A stretch of 64,000 nucleotides of DNA from Affinibrenneria salicis (GTDB lineage: Bacteria > Pseudomonadota > Gammaproteobacteria > Enterobacterales > Enterobacteriaceae). A program made the translations under genes and the position numbers. Below, one piece after another: positions 17,099 through 25,920 of this stretch (its first letter is position 1; each line of letters opens with the position of its first letter). Below the pieces are notes generated by a model. That model saw nothing but the letters and a program-made list of their open reading frames with translations. It was not told the DNA's origin and did no database searches. Location of the stretch: assembly GCF_008710095.1 (NCBI RefSeq), contig NZ_VYKJ01000004.1, forward strand, positions 248,001 to 312,000, read 5' to 3'.

Positions 17099-17226
17099 AT
17101 AAGTTGCAGGGTGAGGGGCATTGGCTTTGTGGCTCGCTTCGTCATGGGGCGCGCCGTGCAGGGCCGATATGGCGCGTTGTGCGGCACGGCAACGCTGCGT
17201 TCCGCCACCCGCATTATTCAGGGTAG
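17097..17226 (+). repeat. ERIC-like element E, short form
   Basis: Begins TATAAGTTGCAGGGTGAGGG, contains CATTGGCTTTGTGGCTCGCT, and ends CATTATTCAGGGTAGA. Its length of about 130 bases is close to the 127-base classical ERIC unit. It ends 7 bases before alkB. Confidence 0.5.
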
Positions 17227-17232
17227 ACAACA

Positions 17233-17916
17233 ATGATGATTCGGGACTTGTTTGCCGATGACGACAGCCTGCCGCGGCAGTGGCAGGAGCCGCTGGCGCC
17301 CGGCGCGCTCATTCTGCGCGGTTTCGCCGGCGACGGCGTGCAGTCGCTGCTGCTCGATATTCGCGACGTGGTGAGCGCCGCGCCGTTCCGCCATCTGGTG
17401 ACGCCGGGCGGCCGCAGCATGTCTGTCGCGATGACCTGCTGCGGCGAGCGGGGCTGGTTCAGCGACGCGCGGGGCTATCGCTATGTAACCCACGACGAAC
17501 TGACCGGTCAGCGTTGGCCCGCAATACCGGTCCGTCTGCGGGATCTGGCGCGGCGTGCCGCCGCCGGCGCGGGCTATGACGGCTTCGAGCCGGATAGCTG
17601 CCTGATCAACCGTTATGCGCCGGGTTCGCGTCTGAGCCTGCATCAGGATAAGGATGAGCCGGATCTCACTCAGCCTATCGTTTCCCTTTCTCTCGGTTTG
17701 ACGGCGACTTTTCTGTTCGGCGGCCTGCGGCGAGACGACGCCTGTCGGCGCGTGCCGCTGCGTCAGGGCGATGTGGTGGTGTGGGGCGGCCCGTCGCGGC
17801 TGTACTATCACGGTGTGCTGCCGCTCAAAGATCAGGCGCCGCCCTGGCCGTTGCGCGAGAGCCGCCGCTACAATTTAACTTTTCGGCGCGTCGCGCCGGC
17901 GCGCGATGACCTCTGA
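17233..17916 (+). CDS. alkB: AlkB-type DNA/RNA alkylation repair dioxygenase
   Basis: A 227-residue 2-oxoglutarate/Fe(II) dioxygenase that removes methyl groups from 1-methyladenine and 3-methylcytosine. The substrate lid DACGERGWFSDARGYRY-like region is present (about residues 71-85), followed by the iron ligands HQDKDE and the distal His in LYYHGV, and the 2-oxoglutarate-binding Arg in ESRRYNLTFRR. Length matches E. coli AlkB (216) closely. Two ATG codons in tandem (17233, 17236) could start it. No ada gene is beside it; an ERIC-like element ends just upstream. Confidence 0.93.
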   Translation: MMIRDLFADDDSLPRQWQEPLAPGALILRGFAGDGVQSLLLDIRDVVSAAPFRHLVTPGGRSMSVAMTCCGERGWFSDARGYRYVTHDELTGQRWPAIPVRLRDLARRAAAGAGYDGFEPDSCLINRYAPGSRLSLHQDKDEPDLTQPIVSLSLGLTATFLFGGLRRDDACRRVPLRQGDVVVWGGPSRLYYHGVLPLKDQAPPWPLRESRRYNLTFRRVAPARDDL

Positions 17917-18163
17917 GCGGCATACCCCGGTTTTTGCTCTCATCCCGACGGGCGGCTGACTGCCGTCTGAGCATCGCGGCGACGAAATTTTTCCTTCGGC
18001 ATCAATATGCAAATACTGGCGCGCGCATTCTTTTTCTGTCTGGTGCTGCCGTCGGCAAAGTTAATTTCTTTTAACGCAATCACAAATCCAAAACGTTTCG
18101 GTTGCCGCCGTAAACGTTTCGGATCCACTATGAATCATCAAAACGAAGGCAGTTATGGAGTAG
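17917..18163. other. alkB-rafA intergenic region
   Basis: These 247 bases hold the raf promoter region with two LacI-type operators. A small ORF starting near 18006 reads through the operators and is probably chance. Confidence 0.5.
18089..18122. promoter_or_regulatory. Two LacI/GalR-type operators upstream of rafA
   Basis: CCAAAACGTTTCGG and CGTAAACGTTTCGG each contain the palindromic core AAACGTTT (18091-18098 and 18112-18119). Their starts are 21 bases apart, two helical turns, so two dimers would bind the same face. LacI/GalR-family repressors favour such CG-centred sites. No LacI-family gene is in the window, so the repressor must lie elsewhere. Confidence 0.6.
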
Positions 18164-20293
18164 ATGATGAGTAGCGAAGTGATCCGTTTAACCAGCGACA
18201 ACACCGACGTGATTGTCCGCTGCGCGCCCGATGCGGAAATTTTATATTGGGGGCCGACATTACGCGGCTTTAGTCCGCAGGATGTGATCGCCATCCAGCG
18301 TCCGGTGCCGAACGGTCGGCTGGATGTCGACACGCCGTTGACGCTGGCGATGGAATATGGCCGCGGTCAGTTCGGCGCGCCGGGGATCGAAGGACACCGC
18401 AATGGTTATCACGCCGCGCCGATTTTTAACACGGTCAGCGTCGAATCCGACGATCACGCGCTGACGCTGGTCAGTGAAGACGCACTGGCCGGTTTAACGC
18501 TCACCAGCGAATTACGTTTGCATCCGCGCACCGGCGTGCTGCAGGTGCGCCACACGCTGAAGAATCTGAGCAGCGATGCCTGGCAATTGGATCGCCTGGC
18601 GGTAACCCTGCCGGTGCCGGAGCGCGCCGACGAGGTGATGGCGTTTCACGGTCGCTGGCTGCGCGAATTTCAGCCGCATCGCGTGCCGCTCAGACACGGC
18701 GGTTATCTGCAGGAGAGCCGTCGTGGGCGCAGTTCGCACGAATACTTTCCGGCCATGGTGGTCGGGGAAAGCGGTTTTACCGAACAGCGCGGCGCCGTGT
18801 GGGGCGTACACCTGGGCTGGAGCGGCAACCATCGCCTGCGCGCGGACGTGAAAACCGACGGTCGTCGCGTGGTGCAGGCGGAGGCGCTTTATCTGCCGGG
18901 CGAAATGCGCCTGGCGCAGGGGGAATCCTGCGCCACTCCCTGGGTGTATGCCGCCTGCGGCACGGCCGGTCTGAACAGTATGAGTCAGCAATATCACGAT
19001 TTTCTGCGTAAAGAGATCATCCGCTTCCCCGACGACAAGGCGCGCCCGGTGCACCTTAATACCTGGGAAGGCATCTATTTCGACCACGACCCAGACTACA
19101 TTATGCAGATGGCGACGCAGGCGGCCGAACTAGGCGTGGAGCGGTTTATCATCGATGACGGTTGGTTCCGCGGTCGCGATCACGACCAGGCCGGTCTGGG
19201 CGACTGGTATCTGGACGAGAAGAAATACCCGCAGGGTCTGATGCCGGTAATTGAACACGTTAAACAACTGGGCATGGAGTTCGGCATCTGGGTCGAACCG
19301 GAAATGATTAATCCGGACTCCGATCTGTTCCGCGCTCACCCCGACTGGCTGCTTCAGTTGCCCGGCTATAGCCAGCCGACGGGGCGTTACCAGTACGTGC
19401 TGGACCTGAGCAATCCGGATGTTTTCGCTTATCTGCTGGAACGGTTGAACTGGCTGCTCGGCGAGCACCCGATCGACTACGTGAAATGGGATATGAACCG
19501 CGAGCTGGTGCAGCCGGGACATGCCGGCAAGCTGGCGGTCGATGCGCAAACTCATCAATTCTATCGTTTGCTGGATGCGCTGCGCGAACGTTTCCCGCAG
19601 GTTGAGTTCGAATCCTGCGCGTCCGGCGGCGGACGCATTGATTATGAGGTGCTGAAGCGCACGCACCGTTTCTGGACTTCCGATAATAACGATGCGCTGG
19701 AGCGTCAGGCTATTCAGCGCGGGATGAGCTATTTCTTCCCGCCGGAAGTGATGGGCCAGCATATTGGCCACTACCGTTGCCACGCCACCCACCGTAAGCA
19801 CACCATCGAATTTCGCGGCTTGACCGCGCTGTTCGGCCATATGGGGATTGAACTGGACCCGGTAAGGGCCGATGACGAAGAGCGTGCCGGCTATAAGCGC
19901 TATGTCAGCCTGCACAAACAGCTGCGTCCGCTGCTGCACAGCGGCACCACCTGGCGCGTGGATATGCCGGACGATACCGTCCAGGTGACCGGCGTGGTGA
20001 GCCGGGATCGGAGTCAGGCGGTGTTCCTGATGGCGCAATTGAAGATGCCGGATTATACCCTGGCCGGCAATTTGCGTTTCCCGGGGCTGGATCCGGATGC
20101 GCGTTACCGGGTGAGGCTGCTGGATAGCCAGCAGATTAAAACCGTGCGCGAGGGCGGCGGCAGTATGCGCGAATTGCCGCCCTGGCTGCGACACCCGATT
20201 GATGCGAGCGGCGACTGGCTGATGCAGGCCGGCCTGGCGTTGCCGGTGGTGGTGCCGGAAAGCGCATTGCTGATTGAGCTAACAAAAATTTAA
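18164..20293 (+). CDS. rafA: Alpha-galactosidase, GH36 (RafA type)
   Basis: A 709-residue GH36 enzyme, cytoplasmic, that splits raffinose and melibiose into galactose plus sucrose or glucose. The nucleophile is Asp443 in VKWDMNRE and the acid/base Asp507 in FWTSDNNDA; DDGWFRGR and ESCASGGGR are further family motifs. The start may be the second ATG (18167), 6 bases after GGAG. The beta-sandwich N-domain and the (beta/alpha)8 barrel are complete. It heads rafA-rafB-rafY; a permease and a glycoporin follow, which supports raffinose rather than melibiose. Confidence 0.92.
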   Translation: MMSSEVIRLTSDNTDVIVRCAPDAEILYWGPTLRGFSPQDVIAIQRPVPNGRLDVDTPLTLAMEYGRGQFGAPGIEGHRNGYHAAPIFNTVSVESDDHALTLVSEDALAGLTLTSELRLHPRTGVLQVRHTLKNLSSDAWQLDRLAVTLPVPERADEVMAFHGRWLREFQPHRVPLRHGGYLQESRRGRSSHEYFPAMVVGESGFTEQRGAVWGVHLGWSGNHRLRADVKTDGRRVVQAEALYLPGEMRLAQGESCATPWVYAACGTAGLNSMSQQYHDFLRKEIIRFPDDKARPVHLNTWEGIYFDHDPDYIMQMATQAAELGVERFIIDDGWFRGRDHDQAGLGDWYLDEKKYPQGLMPVIEHVKQLGMEFGIWVEPEMINPDSDLFRAHPDWLLQLPGYSQPTGRYQYVLDLSNPDVFAYLLERLNWLLGEHPIDYVKWDMNRELVQPGHAGKLAVDAQTHQFYRLLDALRERFPQVEFESCASGGGRIDYEVLKRTHRFWTSDNNDALERQAIQRGMSYFFPPEVMGQHIGHYRCHATHRKHTIEFRGLTALFGHMGIELDPVRADDEERAGYKRYVSLHKQLRPLLHSGTTWRVDMPDDTVQVTGVVSRDRSQAVFLMAQLKMPDYTLAGNLRFPGLDPDARYRVRLLDSQQIKTVREGGGSMRELPPWLRHPIDASGDWLMQAGLALPVVVPESALLIELTKI

Positions 20294-20330
20294 TCCAGAG
20301 CGACAGAAAGAAAAATAATTGAACCCGCGA

Positions 20331-20352
20331 GCAGGGTATTTTCAGACCCTGC
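20331..20352. other. Intercistronic hairpin between rafA and rafB
   Basis: Arms GCAGGGT and ACCCTGC with an 8-base loop and no following T run. It could lower downstream expression or stabilise the rafA message; it is not a classical terminator. Confidence 0.4.
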
Positions 20353-20399
20353 CCGCACCGATATTAACTGTATTCAATAGATTTCAGCCGGGAGCGGGC

Positions 20400-20443
20400 T
20401 TGAACGCCGCCATCACGCCTGTAGCTTGACGCATGACGAGTCT
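20400..20443 (-). repeat. Diverged ERIC-like tail
   Basis: Read as TTGAACGCCGCCATCACGCC followed by TGTAGCTTGACGCATGACGA, this resembles one end of the ERIC-like family in reverse (compare 52665-52702). Only the tail is present. Confidence 0.3.
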
Positions 20444-20536
20444 GTCGCATCAAGCGAACGGGATGACGTGGGTATTTCTGCGCCCGTTATCTGAAAAATA
20501 ACGAATATTATTGACTCTAAAGTGTGGGATCAAATT

Positions 20537-21796
20537 ATGGATACTACCGCGTGCTATTACAAAAATAATCGAAACTTCTGGATATTCGGTTCTTTCTTCT
20601 TTCTTTATTTTTTTATTATGGCGACCTGCTTTCCGTTTCTGCCCATTTGGCTGCATGAAGTCATTGGGTTAAATAAAACGGAAACCGGGATAGTCTTCTC
20701 CAGCCTGTCGCTATTCGCCATTGTATTCCAGCCTATTCTCGGTATTTTATCCGATAAGCTCGGGGTAAAAAAACATCTGCTGTGGGTGATTACGCTGCTG
20801 TTGCTGTTCTTCGCGCCGTTCTTTCTGTTTGTCTTCGCGCCGATACTGAAGGTGAATATTATTTTAGGCGCGCTGCTGGGCGGCTTATATATCGGATTCG
20901 CCTTTAACTCCGGCGCCGGCGCAATTGAGGCTTATGTTGAACGCATCAGCCGTCAAAGCGCGTTCGAATACGGTAAGGCGCGTATGTTCGGCTGCTTCGG
21001 TTGGGGGATCTGCGCCTCCACCGCCGGGATATTGTTCAGCGTTAACCCGGATATCGTTTTCTGGATGGGGTCGGGCGCCGCCATCATTCTGGCGATTCTG
21101 CTGCTGATGGCGAAAACAGAAAAAAGTCAGACGGTTACCGTAATGAACGCCTTAGGCGCCAACGCGCCGCAGTTTAGCATGAAGCTGGTCTTCGATTTGT
21201 TTAAACGGCGTAAATTCTGGCTGTTGGTGCTGTATGTGATTGGCGTGGCCTGCATTTATGACGTCTTCGATCAGCAGTTCGCCAACTTTTTCAAATCGTT
21301 TTTCACTACGCCGGAACAGGGCAACCAGGTGTTTGGTTTTGTCACCACCGCAGGCGAAGCGGCCAATGCGCTGATCATGTTCCTGACGCCGTGGATTATT
21401 AACCGTATCGGCGCTAAAAATGCGTTGCTGGTGGCCGGTACGATTATGTCAGTCCGTATTCTTGGCTCGGCGATCGCGACGTCGGTGGTGGAAGTCATTA
21501 TTCTGAAAATGCTGCACGCCTTTGAAGTGCCGTTCTTATTAATCGGCGTGTTTAAATATATTTCTAATACCTTTGACACCCGCCTGTCGGCCACGATTTA
21601 TCTGGTGGGTTTCCAGTTTTCCAAACAGCTGATGTCGATATTTTTATCCTCGATGGCCGGTAATTTATACGATCGTATCGGCTTTAACGATACTTACCTG
21701 GTGCTGGGCTGTATCGCCCTGACCTTTACCATTATCTCCGCATTTACGTTATCGGGAAATTCGGTGAAAAAACCTATCCCGGAAATGGCGAAATAA
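20537..21796 (+). CDS. rafB: Oligosaccharide:H+ symporter of the LacY/RafB family
   Basis: A 419-residue, 12-helix permease of the OHS family (LacY is 417). The N-terminus [32 protein letters not shown] segment (residues about 12-38) is close to LacY, and the loop [15 protein letters not shown] is the MFS signature. The start ATG at 20537 is chosen because a GTG 15 bases upstream lacks a ribosome site. With RafA beside it the substrate is probably raffinose. It lies 243 bases after rafA, likely in one operon. Confidence 0.9.
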   Translation: MDTTACYYKNNRNFWIFGSFFFLYFFIMATCFPFLPIWLHEVIGLNKTETGIVFSSLSLFAIVFQPILGILSDKLGVKKHLLWVITLLLLFFAPFFLFVFAPILKVNIILGALLGGLYIGFAFNSGAGAIEAYVERISRQSAFEYGKARMFGCFGWGICASTAGILFSVNPDIVFWMGSGAAIILAILLLMAKTEKSQTVTVMNALGANAPQFSMKLVFDLFKRRKFWLLVLYVIGVACIYDVFDQQFANFFKSFFTTPEQGNQVFGFVTTAGEAANALIMFLTPWIINRIGAKNALLVAGTIMSVRILGSAIATSVVEVIILKMLHAFEVPFLLIGVFKYISNTFDTRLSATIYLVGFQFSKQLMSIFLSSMAGNLYDRIGFNDTYLVLGCIALTFTIISAFTLSGNSVKKPIPEMAK

Positions 21797-21846
21797 AACG
21801 TTAGCCAATCTATTTCAGACTGCAGGGTAATACATTGTCGTTTTGA

Positions 21847-21872
21847 ATCGAGCCTCAGAAATGAGGCTCGAT
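21847..21872. other. Intercistronic hairpin between rafB and rafY
   Basis: Arms ATCGAGCCTCA and TGAGGCTCGAT form an 11-base-pair stem with a GAAA tetraloop and no T run. It is probably an mRNA-stabilising or processing structure. Confidence 0.5.
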
Positions 21873-21993
21873 CATCCTCTGCCGCATATAGCATTTAGCG
21901 GCCCGGGGCAATATGCCTGCAGCCGGAATTAGTTAAGGGATAGCAATAACACTCTCAGACCAAAAAACCATTATTAAAATAAGGAGCAATACG

Positions 21994-23427
21994 ATGAAAA
22001 TCACCCCACTGGCCATCTGCATCAGCCTGTTGTTGAGCGGCGCCGTCCAGGCGCAAACCGCCAGCGTGGAGGAGCGGCTGGCGCAGCTTGAGCAGCGGTT
22101 AAAAACGGCGGAACGGCGTGCCACCAGCGCGGAAGACGAAGTGCGGCAGCTGAAACAGCGCTTCGCCGCGCAGCCGCAGCAGGCCGCGCCCGCCGCCTTA
22201 TCCGCGCCCGATTCGCCGCCGCCGGCTGTCGTCGCCGTTTCGTCATCGTCGTCGTCCGGTGCGCGGACGACCGAAACGCGCGTTGCGCCGACCCTGACGC
22301 TAAACGGCTACGGCGATTTAAAACTGTATGGCGATGTTGAATTTAACGTCGATACGGCCAGCCGCTCCGGCCAGCTGACGTCGCTAAAAACCAGTGCGGA
22401 TAACAAAAACTGGAAGCCGGGCGCAGCCGAACGTTGGGACGTCAACGGACGTATCCTGATCGGTCTGGATGGTTATCGCCGGCAGAATAACGGCAACTAC
22501 GCCGGTTTCAGCGTCCAGCCGCTGGCTAATATGGCCGGTAACATGGGCATCGACGACGCCGCGTTCTTCTTTGGCAATGAGAAAAACTGGCAGGCGAAGA
22601 TCGGGCGCTTCGAAGCTTACGATATGTTCCCGCTTAATCAGGATACCTTTATCGAATACTCCGGCAATACCGCCAACGATCTGTACGCCGACGGCTACGG
22701 TTACATCTATATGATGAAGGAAGGGCGCGGACGCAGCAGCGACGGCGGCAACATCATGCTGAGTAAATACCTCGGCAACTGGTATCTGGAGGTGAATACG
22801 CTGTTTGAGGACGGCACCTCGCTCTATTCCGACAGCGCCTATCACGGCAATACGCTGGAAGATAATAAAAAAACGATTTACGTGCGTCCGGTTATCGCCT
22901 GGAAAGGGGATAATTTGTCGGCCGCGCTGGCAATGGAAAGCAACGTGGTGCGCAACGCCTATGGCTATAGCGACGCCAGCGGCGAATGGCGAGATCAGTC
23001 GAAACGCACCGGTTACGGCGCCACCTTCGGCTGGAATACGCTGGCGTCCGATCCGCGCGACGGCGTGCAGATCAACCTCAATACCGCTTATCTGGATGCA
23101 TCAGGCGAACAGGACTTCACCGTCGGCACCAACGCCTTATGGCGTGGTTTCGAACTTGGCTATATCTTCGCCCACAACAATATTAAAGAGTTTGATCTGA
23201 GCAGCGCGAGCGTCGATCTGAACGACACGCTGAGCAACCCGGGCAAATACGATATCCATACGCTGCATGCCTCTTATTTGATCCCGAATATCTTCGACAT
23301 GAATAACTTCAACCTGTACCTGGGCGCTTATGCGTCATGGTTGAAAAAGGACGGAGATAACCAACTGGCGAATGGCGAAAATGATGAGCGCTACGGCCTG
23401 CGCGCCAGATTTAAATACCTGTTCTGA
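21994..23427 (+). CDS. rafY: Outer-membrane glycoporin (RafY/ScrY/LamB superfamily)
   Basis: A 477-residue exported protein with a cleavable signal (ending SGAVQAQ), a coiled-coil segment at about residues 25-55 (VEERLAQLEQRLKTAERR), a low-complexity Ala/Pro/Ser linker, and a porin barrel ending in the typical RFKYLF with a terminal Phe. Such porins let raffinose and larger oligosaccharides cross the outer membrane. It is the third gene of the raf cluster. The exact substrate follows from the neighbours. Confidence 0.85.
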   Translation: MKITPLAICISLLLSGAVQAQTASVEERLAQLEQRLKTAERRATSAEDEVRQLKQRFAAQPQQAAPAALSAPDSPPPAVVAVSSSSSSGARTTETRVAPTLTLNGYGDLKLYGDVEFNVDTASRSGQLTSLKTSADNKNWKPGAAERWDVNGRILIGLDGYRRQNNGNYAGFSVQPLANMAGNMGIDDAAFFFGNEKNWQAKIGRFEAYDMFPLNQDTFIEYSGNTANDLYADGYGYIYMMKEGRGRSSDGGNIMLSKYLGNWYLEVNTLFEDGTSLYSDSAYHGNTLEDNKKTIYVRPVIAWKGDNLSAALAMESNVVRNAYGYSDASGEWRDQSKRTGYGATFGWNTLASDPRDGVQINLNTAYLDASGEQDFTVGTNALWRGFELGYIFAHNNIKEFDLSSASVDLNDTLSNPGKYDIHTLHASYLIPNIFDMNNFNLYLGAYASWLKKDGDNQLANGENDERYGLRARFKYLF

Positions 23428-23833
23428 TTCCGTCGCCGCGCGCTGACGGGGCTACCGTCTGGCGCGCGCTACCCGCTACCCGGCAGATCATCGATCCTCT
23501 TTTTTAGCGAGCCTCTGCGCCGGGTTGGTCTGGCGCAGAAATCGCGCCTGCGCCAGCTTACCGGCCAGACGCGCCGAACGACGCGCGAAGTTATCGTTTG
23601 CGGCATGGCGCGATATCGGTTGTTCAACCAATAATAAACGGTGAGCGGCGATGGAAGTTATGATACGCAGGAAGGGGCAGGGCGCAGGCGTTAGCAGGCC
23701 TGCGCAGCGGGGGGATGGCGCGGTGTCGAATCTGACCAGGACGCCGCGCTACTGACGGCGCCGTGGCTGCCGGGCGGCCGCGGTAAGGGGTTCCGTCGGC
23801 CGCAGAGCCAGCCGCCGCCGGAGATCGCGCCTT
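23428..23833. other. Intergenic region between rafY and the phage repressor
   Basis: About 400 GC-rich bases. A hairpin-like region (CGCGCGCTGACGG against CCGTCTGGCGCGCG) follows rafY without a T run. One small minus-strand ORF is described separately. Nothing else is recognised; this may be the boundary of the prophage remnant, but no att repeat was found. Confidence 0.35.
23488..23631 (-). CDS. Possible 47-residue basic protein, unsupported start
   Basis: A minus-strand frame starting at TTG (23631) encodes a basic peptide containing ANDNFARRSARLAGKLAQAR and ending AKKEDR. Its charge pattern and helix-like periodicity look protein-like, but there is no ribosome site and the frame stays open upstream. 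It would lie downstream of the cI-type repressor on the same strand. It may be chance. Confidence 0.2.
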   Translation of the reverse strand: MVEQPISRHAANDNFARRSARLAGKLAQARFLRQTNPAQRLAKKEDR

Positions 23834-24538
23834 TCATACCAGTGCGGACACCCACCATACCCGGCCAATGACCACCAGATCGCCGTTGACCATCTGTTTT
23901 CTGGTCACAATCTCGTCTTCGTAAGCGGGATTGTAAGAGCGTACGGTAACGCCGCCATCCGGACGCCGGATCAGTGCTTTGACGCGCTGTAGTTCGCCCA
24001 TGCGAATCGCGTACATCTTTCCATCGCGGATCTCCTTGTCCGACAGGTTAACGGCGACTTTGTTGCCGTCCGATAGTCTGGGCTCCATGCTGTCGCCCAT
24101 TACGGTGACCACCCGGGCATTATCCACGCGGATACCCAGCCGCCTTAGGGTTTGTGAACGGAAGGGGAGCGCATAGACCTCATCTTCATCCACATCATAT
24201 GCGCCGCCTCCGGCTGATAATCTGACGCCCAATAATGGAACCTCCACAAATTCATCATCATTGTTGTCGATACTCTCCCACTCCGCCACGTGCAGGCGGG
24301 AGCGTCTGAAATTACTGCTTTCTGGTTTGGGATGGCCGGTGCCGTTAAGCAGCCAGTCCAGCGAGTAGCCTGTTTTTTCATTGATAGCCTGAGCTGACTC
24401 ACGGCTTAGCGATCCGCGTTTTAACCAGTTATTCACGGTCTGAGGTGAGGTGCCAATCATTTCAGCCAGATCTTTTTGTTTCAATCCTTCCTCGCGCATG
24501 AGATAGCGCAAACGTTCGGTTAGCTCTGCCATTTTCAT
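23834..24538 (-). CDS. Phage CI-type repressor with S24 peptidase domain
   Basis: A 234-residue lambdoid repressor. The N-terminal helix-turn-helix (residues about 17-50: LKQKDLAEMIGTSPQTVNNW) is followed by a linker and a LexA-like S24 domain. Catalytic Ser is in MGDSMEP and the likely self-cleavage dipeptide Ala-Gly is in LSAGGGA. Such repressors are cleaved after RecA activation. The ATG at 24538 has AAGGT upstream. It reads away from the other phage genes, as in lambda immunity regions. No cro gene is seen. Confidence 0.92.
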   Translation of the reverse strand: MKMAELTERLRYLMREEGLKQKDLAEMIGTSPQTVNNWLKRGSLSRESAQAINEKTGYSLDWLLNGTGHPKPESSNFRRSRLHVAEWESIDNNDDEFVEVPLLGVRLSAGGGAYDVDEDEVYALPFRSQTLRRLGIRVDNARVVTVMGDSMEPRLSDGNKVAVNLSDKEIRDGKMYAIRMGELQRVKALIRRPDGGVTVRSYNPAYEDEIVTRKQMVNGDLVVIGRVWWVSALV

Positions 24539-24772
24539 CAGTGTACCTTAAACAAGATGTGGATTAAATCAATCATTTATTTGTTGATTTTTTTGGGTGG
24601 TGATGGACTGTTTTGTTGATTTATGTGTATTATACTCAAGTTGTACATAAATAGATCAACAATAAAAGATTAAATTTTGACTAAGTTCACAGCAGGGACA
24701 TGTTTGAGGCCGGCCGCATGCTGGGGCGGGCCCGGAAATTTCTAAACAGGCAAAATTTAAAGGAAATATGTT
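24539..24772. promoter_or_regulatory. Immunity-region control segment with repeated TTGTTGAT sites
   Basis: An AT-rich block between the divergent repressor gene and the first rightward ORF. TTGTTGAT occurs at 24581-24588 and 24613-24620, and its inverse ATCAACAA at 24655-24662; TATTATACT at 24628-24636 is a good -10 region. These are the expected CI operators and a rightward promoter. A 27-codon ORF at about 24700 with a weak ribosome site may be a cro remnant but is not claimed. Confidence 0.5.
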
Positions 24773-25000
24773 ATGGAACTTAAATCAACAGTTAATCAGC
24801 CCGTCGCCTTTTCCGGTTATCCTCATCGGCAATGGTTGCATTATCTGGCCATTTGGCGGTGGCGGTTTCTGTGGCCGCTGTTGTTTATCCAGGTTTTGCG
24901 CTGTCCCTGCTCTCCCGGGTTAGATGCTGGCCGCATCTTAATAGCATTACGTCACGACGCAACCCGTTCCGGAAGAGGAGTGAGTCACGATGAAGATTGA
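24773..25000 (+). CDS. Small phage-region protein of unknown function
   Basis: A 75-residue ORF with AAAGGA 11 bases before its ATG and its stop overlapping the antiterminator start by 11 bases. It is aromatic and basic in its first half (WLHYLAIWRWRFLWPLLF), which could be one membrane helix. No family is recognised. In lambdoid phages small genes of the nin region lie here. Support comes from position, ribosome site and coupling only. Confidence 0.45.
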   Translation: MELKSTVNQPVAFSGYPHRQWLHYLAIWRWRFLWPLLFIQVLRCPCSPGLDAGRILIALRHDATRSGRGVSHDED

Positions 25001-25658
25001 GTATGCGCTCCGTCTCTGCGGTCCCAAATCGGTCTCGCTGTCAGGATGTAAAGAACCGTCGCCTCATACCGCTTACCCGCAGCGCAGGCGGCAAACAGCC
25101 AAAGGAACATCTTCCCCGGCGGGTGCGCCGGGAGATCAGCACGATGTCCTGTTAGCATTGGCGGTCACCCAGTCACATGAAGCGCTGGGACTTAGTCTGA
25201 TTTATGCCAAATATAATAAAGATCCCGGGGAAAGAAACAAGGCAATAGAAGGGATTGCGCGTTATGCCTTAACGCAGGCGCCGAAGATGATCAGTCAAGC
25301 CGCCGGGTTGCAGCGGGCGCACTGTATGGTGCTGCTGGCGAAAATGGCGGTGGAGGCCTATAGCCGGACGGCGGAGGATAAAGCGGCTCGTTGCCGCTGC
25401 GGCGGGCGCGGCAAAGTGGTCGATCAGGCCGCTTCGCGCGCGGCGGGCGCGACGGTGGAGAAGGTCTGCCCGCGCTGTCACGGCAGCGGGTTGAAACCGT
25501 TGACCAGCGCTTCCGCTTATAAAGTGATTAACACATTGATTCCGGAATTAACTCAGCGCACCTGGTCGCGCAACTGGAAAAATTTTTATGACTCGCTGAT
25601 TACCCGCTGTCATCAGGAAGCGGCTGCGGCGCAATCCTTTTTCGAGCAAATTACCTGA
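24990..25658 (+). CDS. Phage antitermination protein Q (phage 82 type)
   Basis: A 222-residue late-gene antiterminator. The zinc-finger-like pair CRCGGRGKV (about residue 135) and CPRCHGSG (about residue 160) and the C-terminal YKVINTLIPELTQRTWSRNW segment match the Q family of phage 82 and relatives. The ATG at 24990 has GAGGAG 9 bases upstream. Q binds DNA and RNA polymerase at the late promoter and lets it pass terminators. The late promoter and two terminators follow directly, so the arrangement is functional-looking. Confidence 0.88.
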   Translation: MKIEYALRLCGPKSVSLSGCKEPSPHTAYPQRRRQTAKGTSSPAGAPGDQHDVLLALAVTQSHEALGLSLIYAKYNKDPGERNKAIEGIARYALTQAPKMISQAAGLQRAHCMVLLAKMAVEAYSRTAEDKAARCRCGGRGKVVDQAASRAAGATVEKVCPRCHGSGLKPLTSASAYKVINTLIPELTQRTWSRNWKNFYDSLITRCHQEAAAAQSFFEQIT

Positions 25659-25709
25659 TGTGGAATATAAGCCCGGCGGGCGCGAATTTAATTTTTTTAA
25701 ATTTAGTAC

Positions 25710-25738
25710 TTGCACTCGTGTCCAAAAGTGGCTAGATT
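25710..25738 (+). promoter_or_regulatory. Phage late promoter pR'-like
   Basis: TTGCAC (25710-25715) and TAGATT (25733-25738) are separated by exactly 17 bases. It lies 51 bases after the Q stop, the place of pR' in lambdoid phages, and is followed by terminators within about 100 bases. Transcripts starting here would need Q to reach the holin and levansucrase genes. Confidence 0.7.
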
Positions 25739-25788
25739 AAATCCCATGATGGAGATGGATTGATTACCTCTCCACTAAAAGTAAAAAA

Positions 25789-25811
25789 GCCTGCCTCTGG
25801 CAGGCTTTTTT
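25789..25811 (+). terminator. First terminator of the late leader (tR'-like)
   Basis: GCCTGCC and GGCAGGC form a 7-base stem with a TCT loop followed by six T. It lies about 45 bases downstream of the expected late start. Confidence 0.85.
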
Positions 25812-25816
25812 ATTTA

Positions 25817-25846
25817 AAGCCCCGGATAAACGCCGGGGCTTTTTTT
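25817..25846 (+). terminator. Second terminator of the late leader
   Basis: AAGCCCCGG and CCGGGGCTT form a 9-base stem with a 7-base loop, followed by a T run to 25846. Two terminators in tandem make unassisted readthrough into the holin gene unlikely. Confidence 0.88.
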
Positions 25847-25920
25847 ATGGGTGCTGGTTCAGACTTTGCCATTTTTTCAGGGTGTTGATGTGGGCTCGAT
25901 ATTTTCGGGGAGAAGACCGT

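Larger units (their letters stand above)
16531..17232. other. 700-base intergenic block of ERIC-like elements
   Basis: No protein gene is supported here. From 16699 to 17226 it consists almost entirely of three ERIC-like elements, the middle one inverted. The first 170 bases hold the upstream region of the S9 peptidase. Confidence 0.6.

Noticed and set aside
18006..18176. Small ORF with a hydrophobic start upstream of rafA
   Set aside because: It runs through the two LacI-type operators and overlaps the rafA start; no ribosome site, so probably chance.
24700..24783. 27-codon ORF as a cro gene
   Set aside because: Too short for Cro, no helix-turn-helix, weak ribosome site; kept only as a possible remnant.
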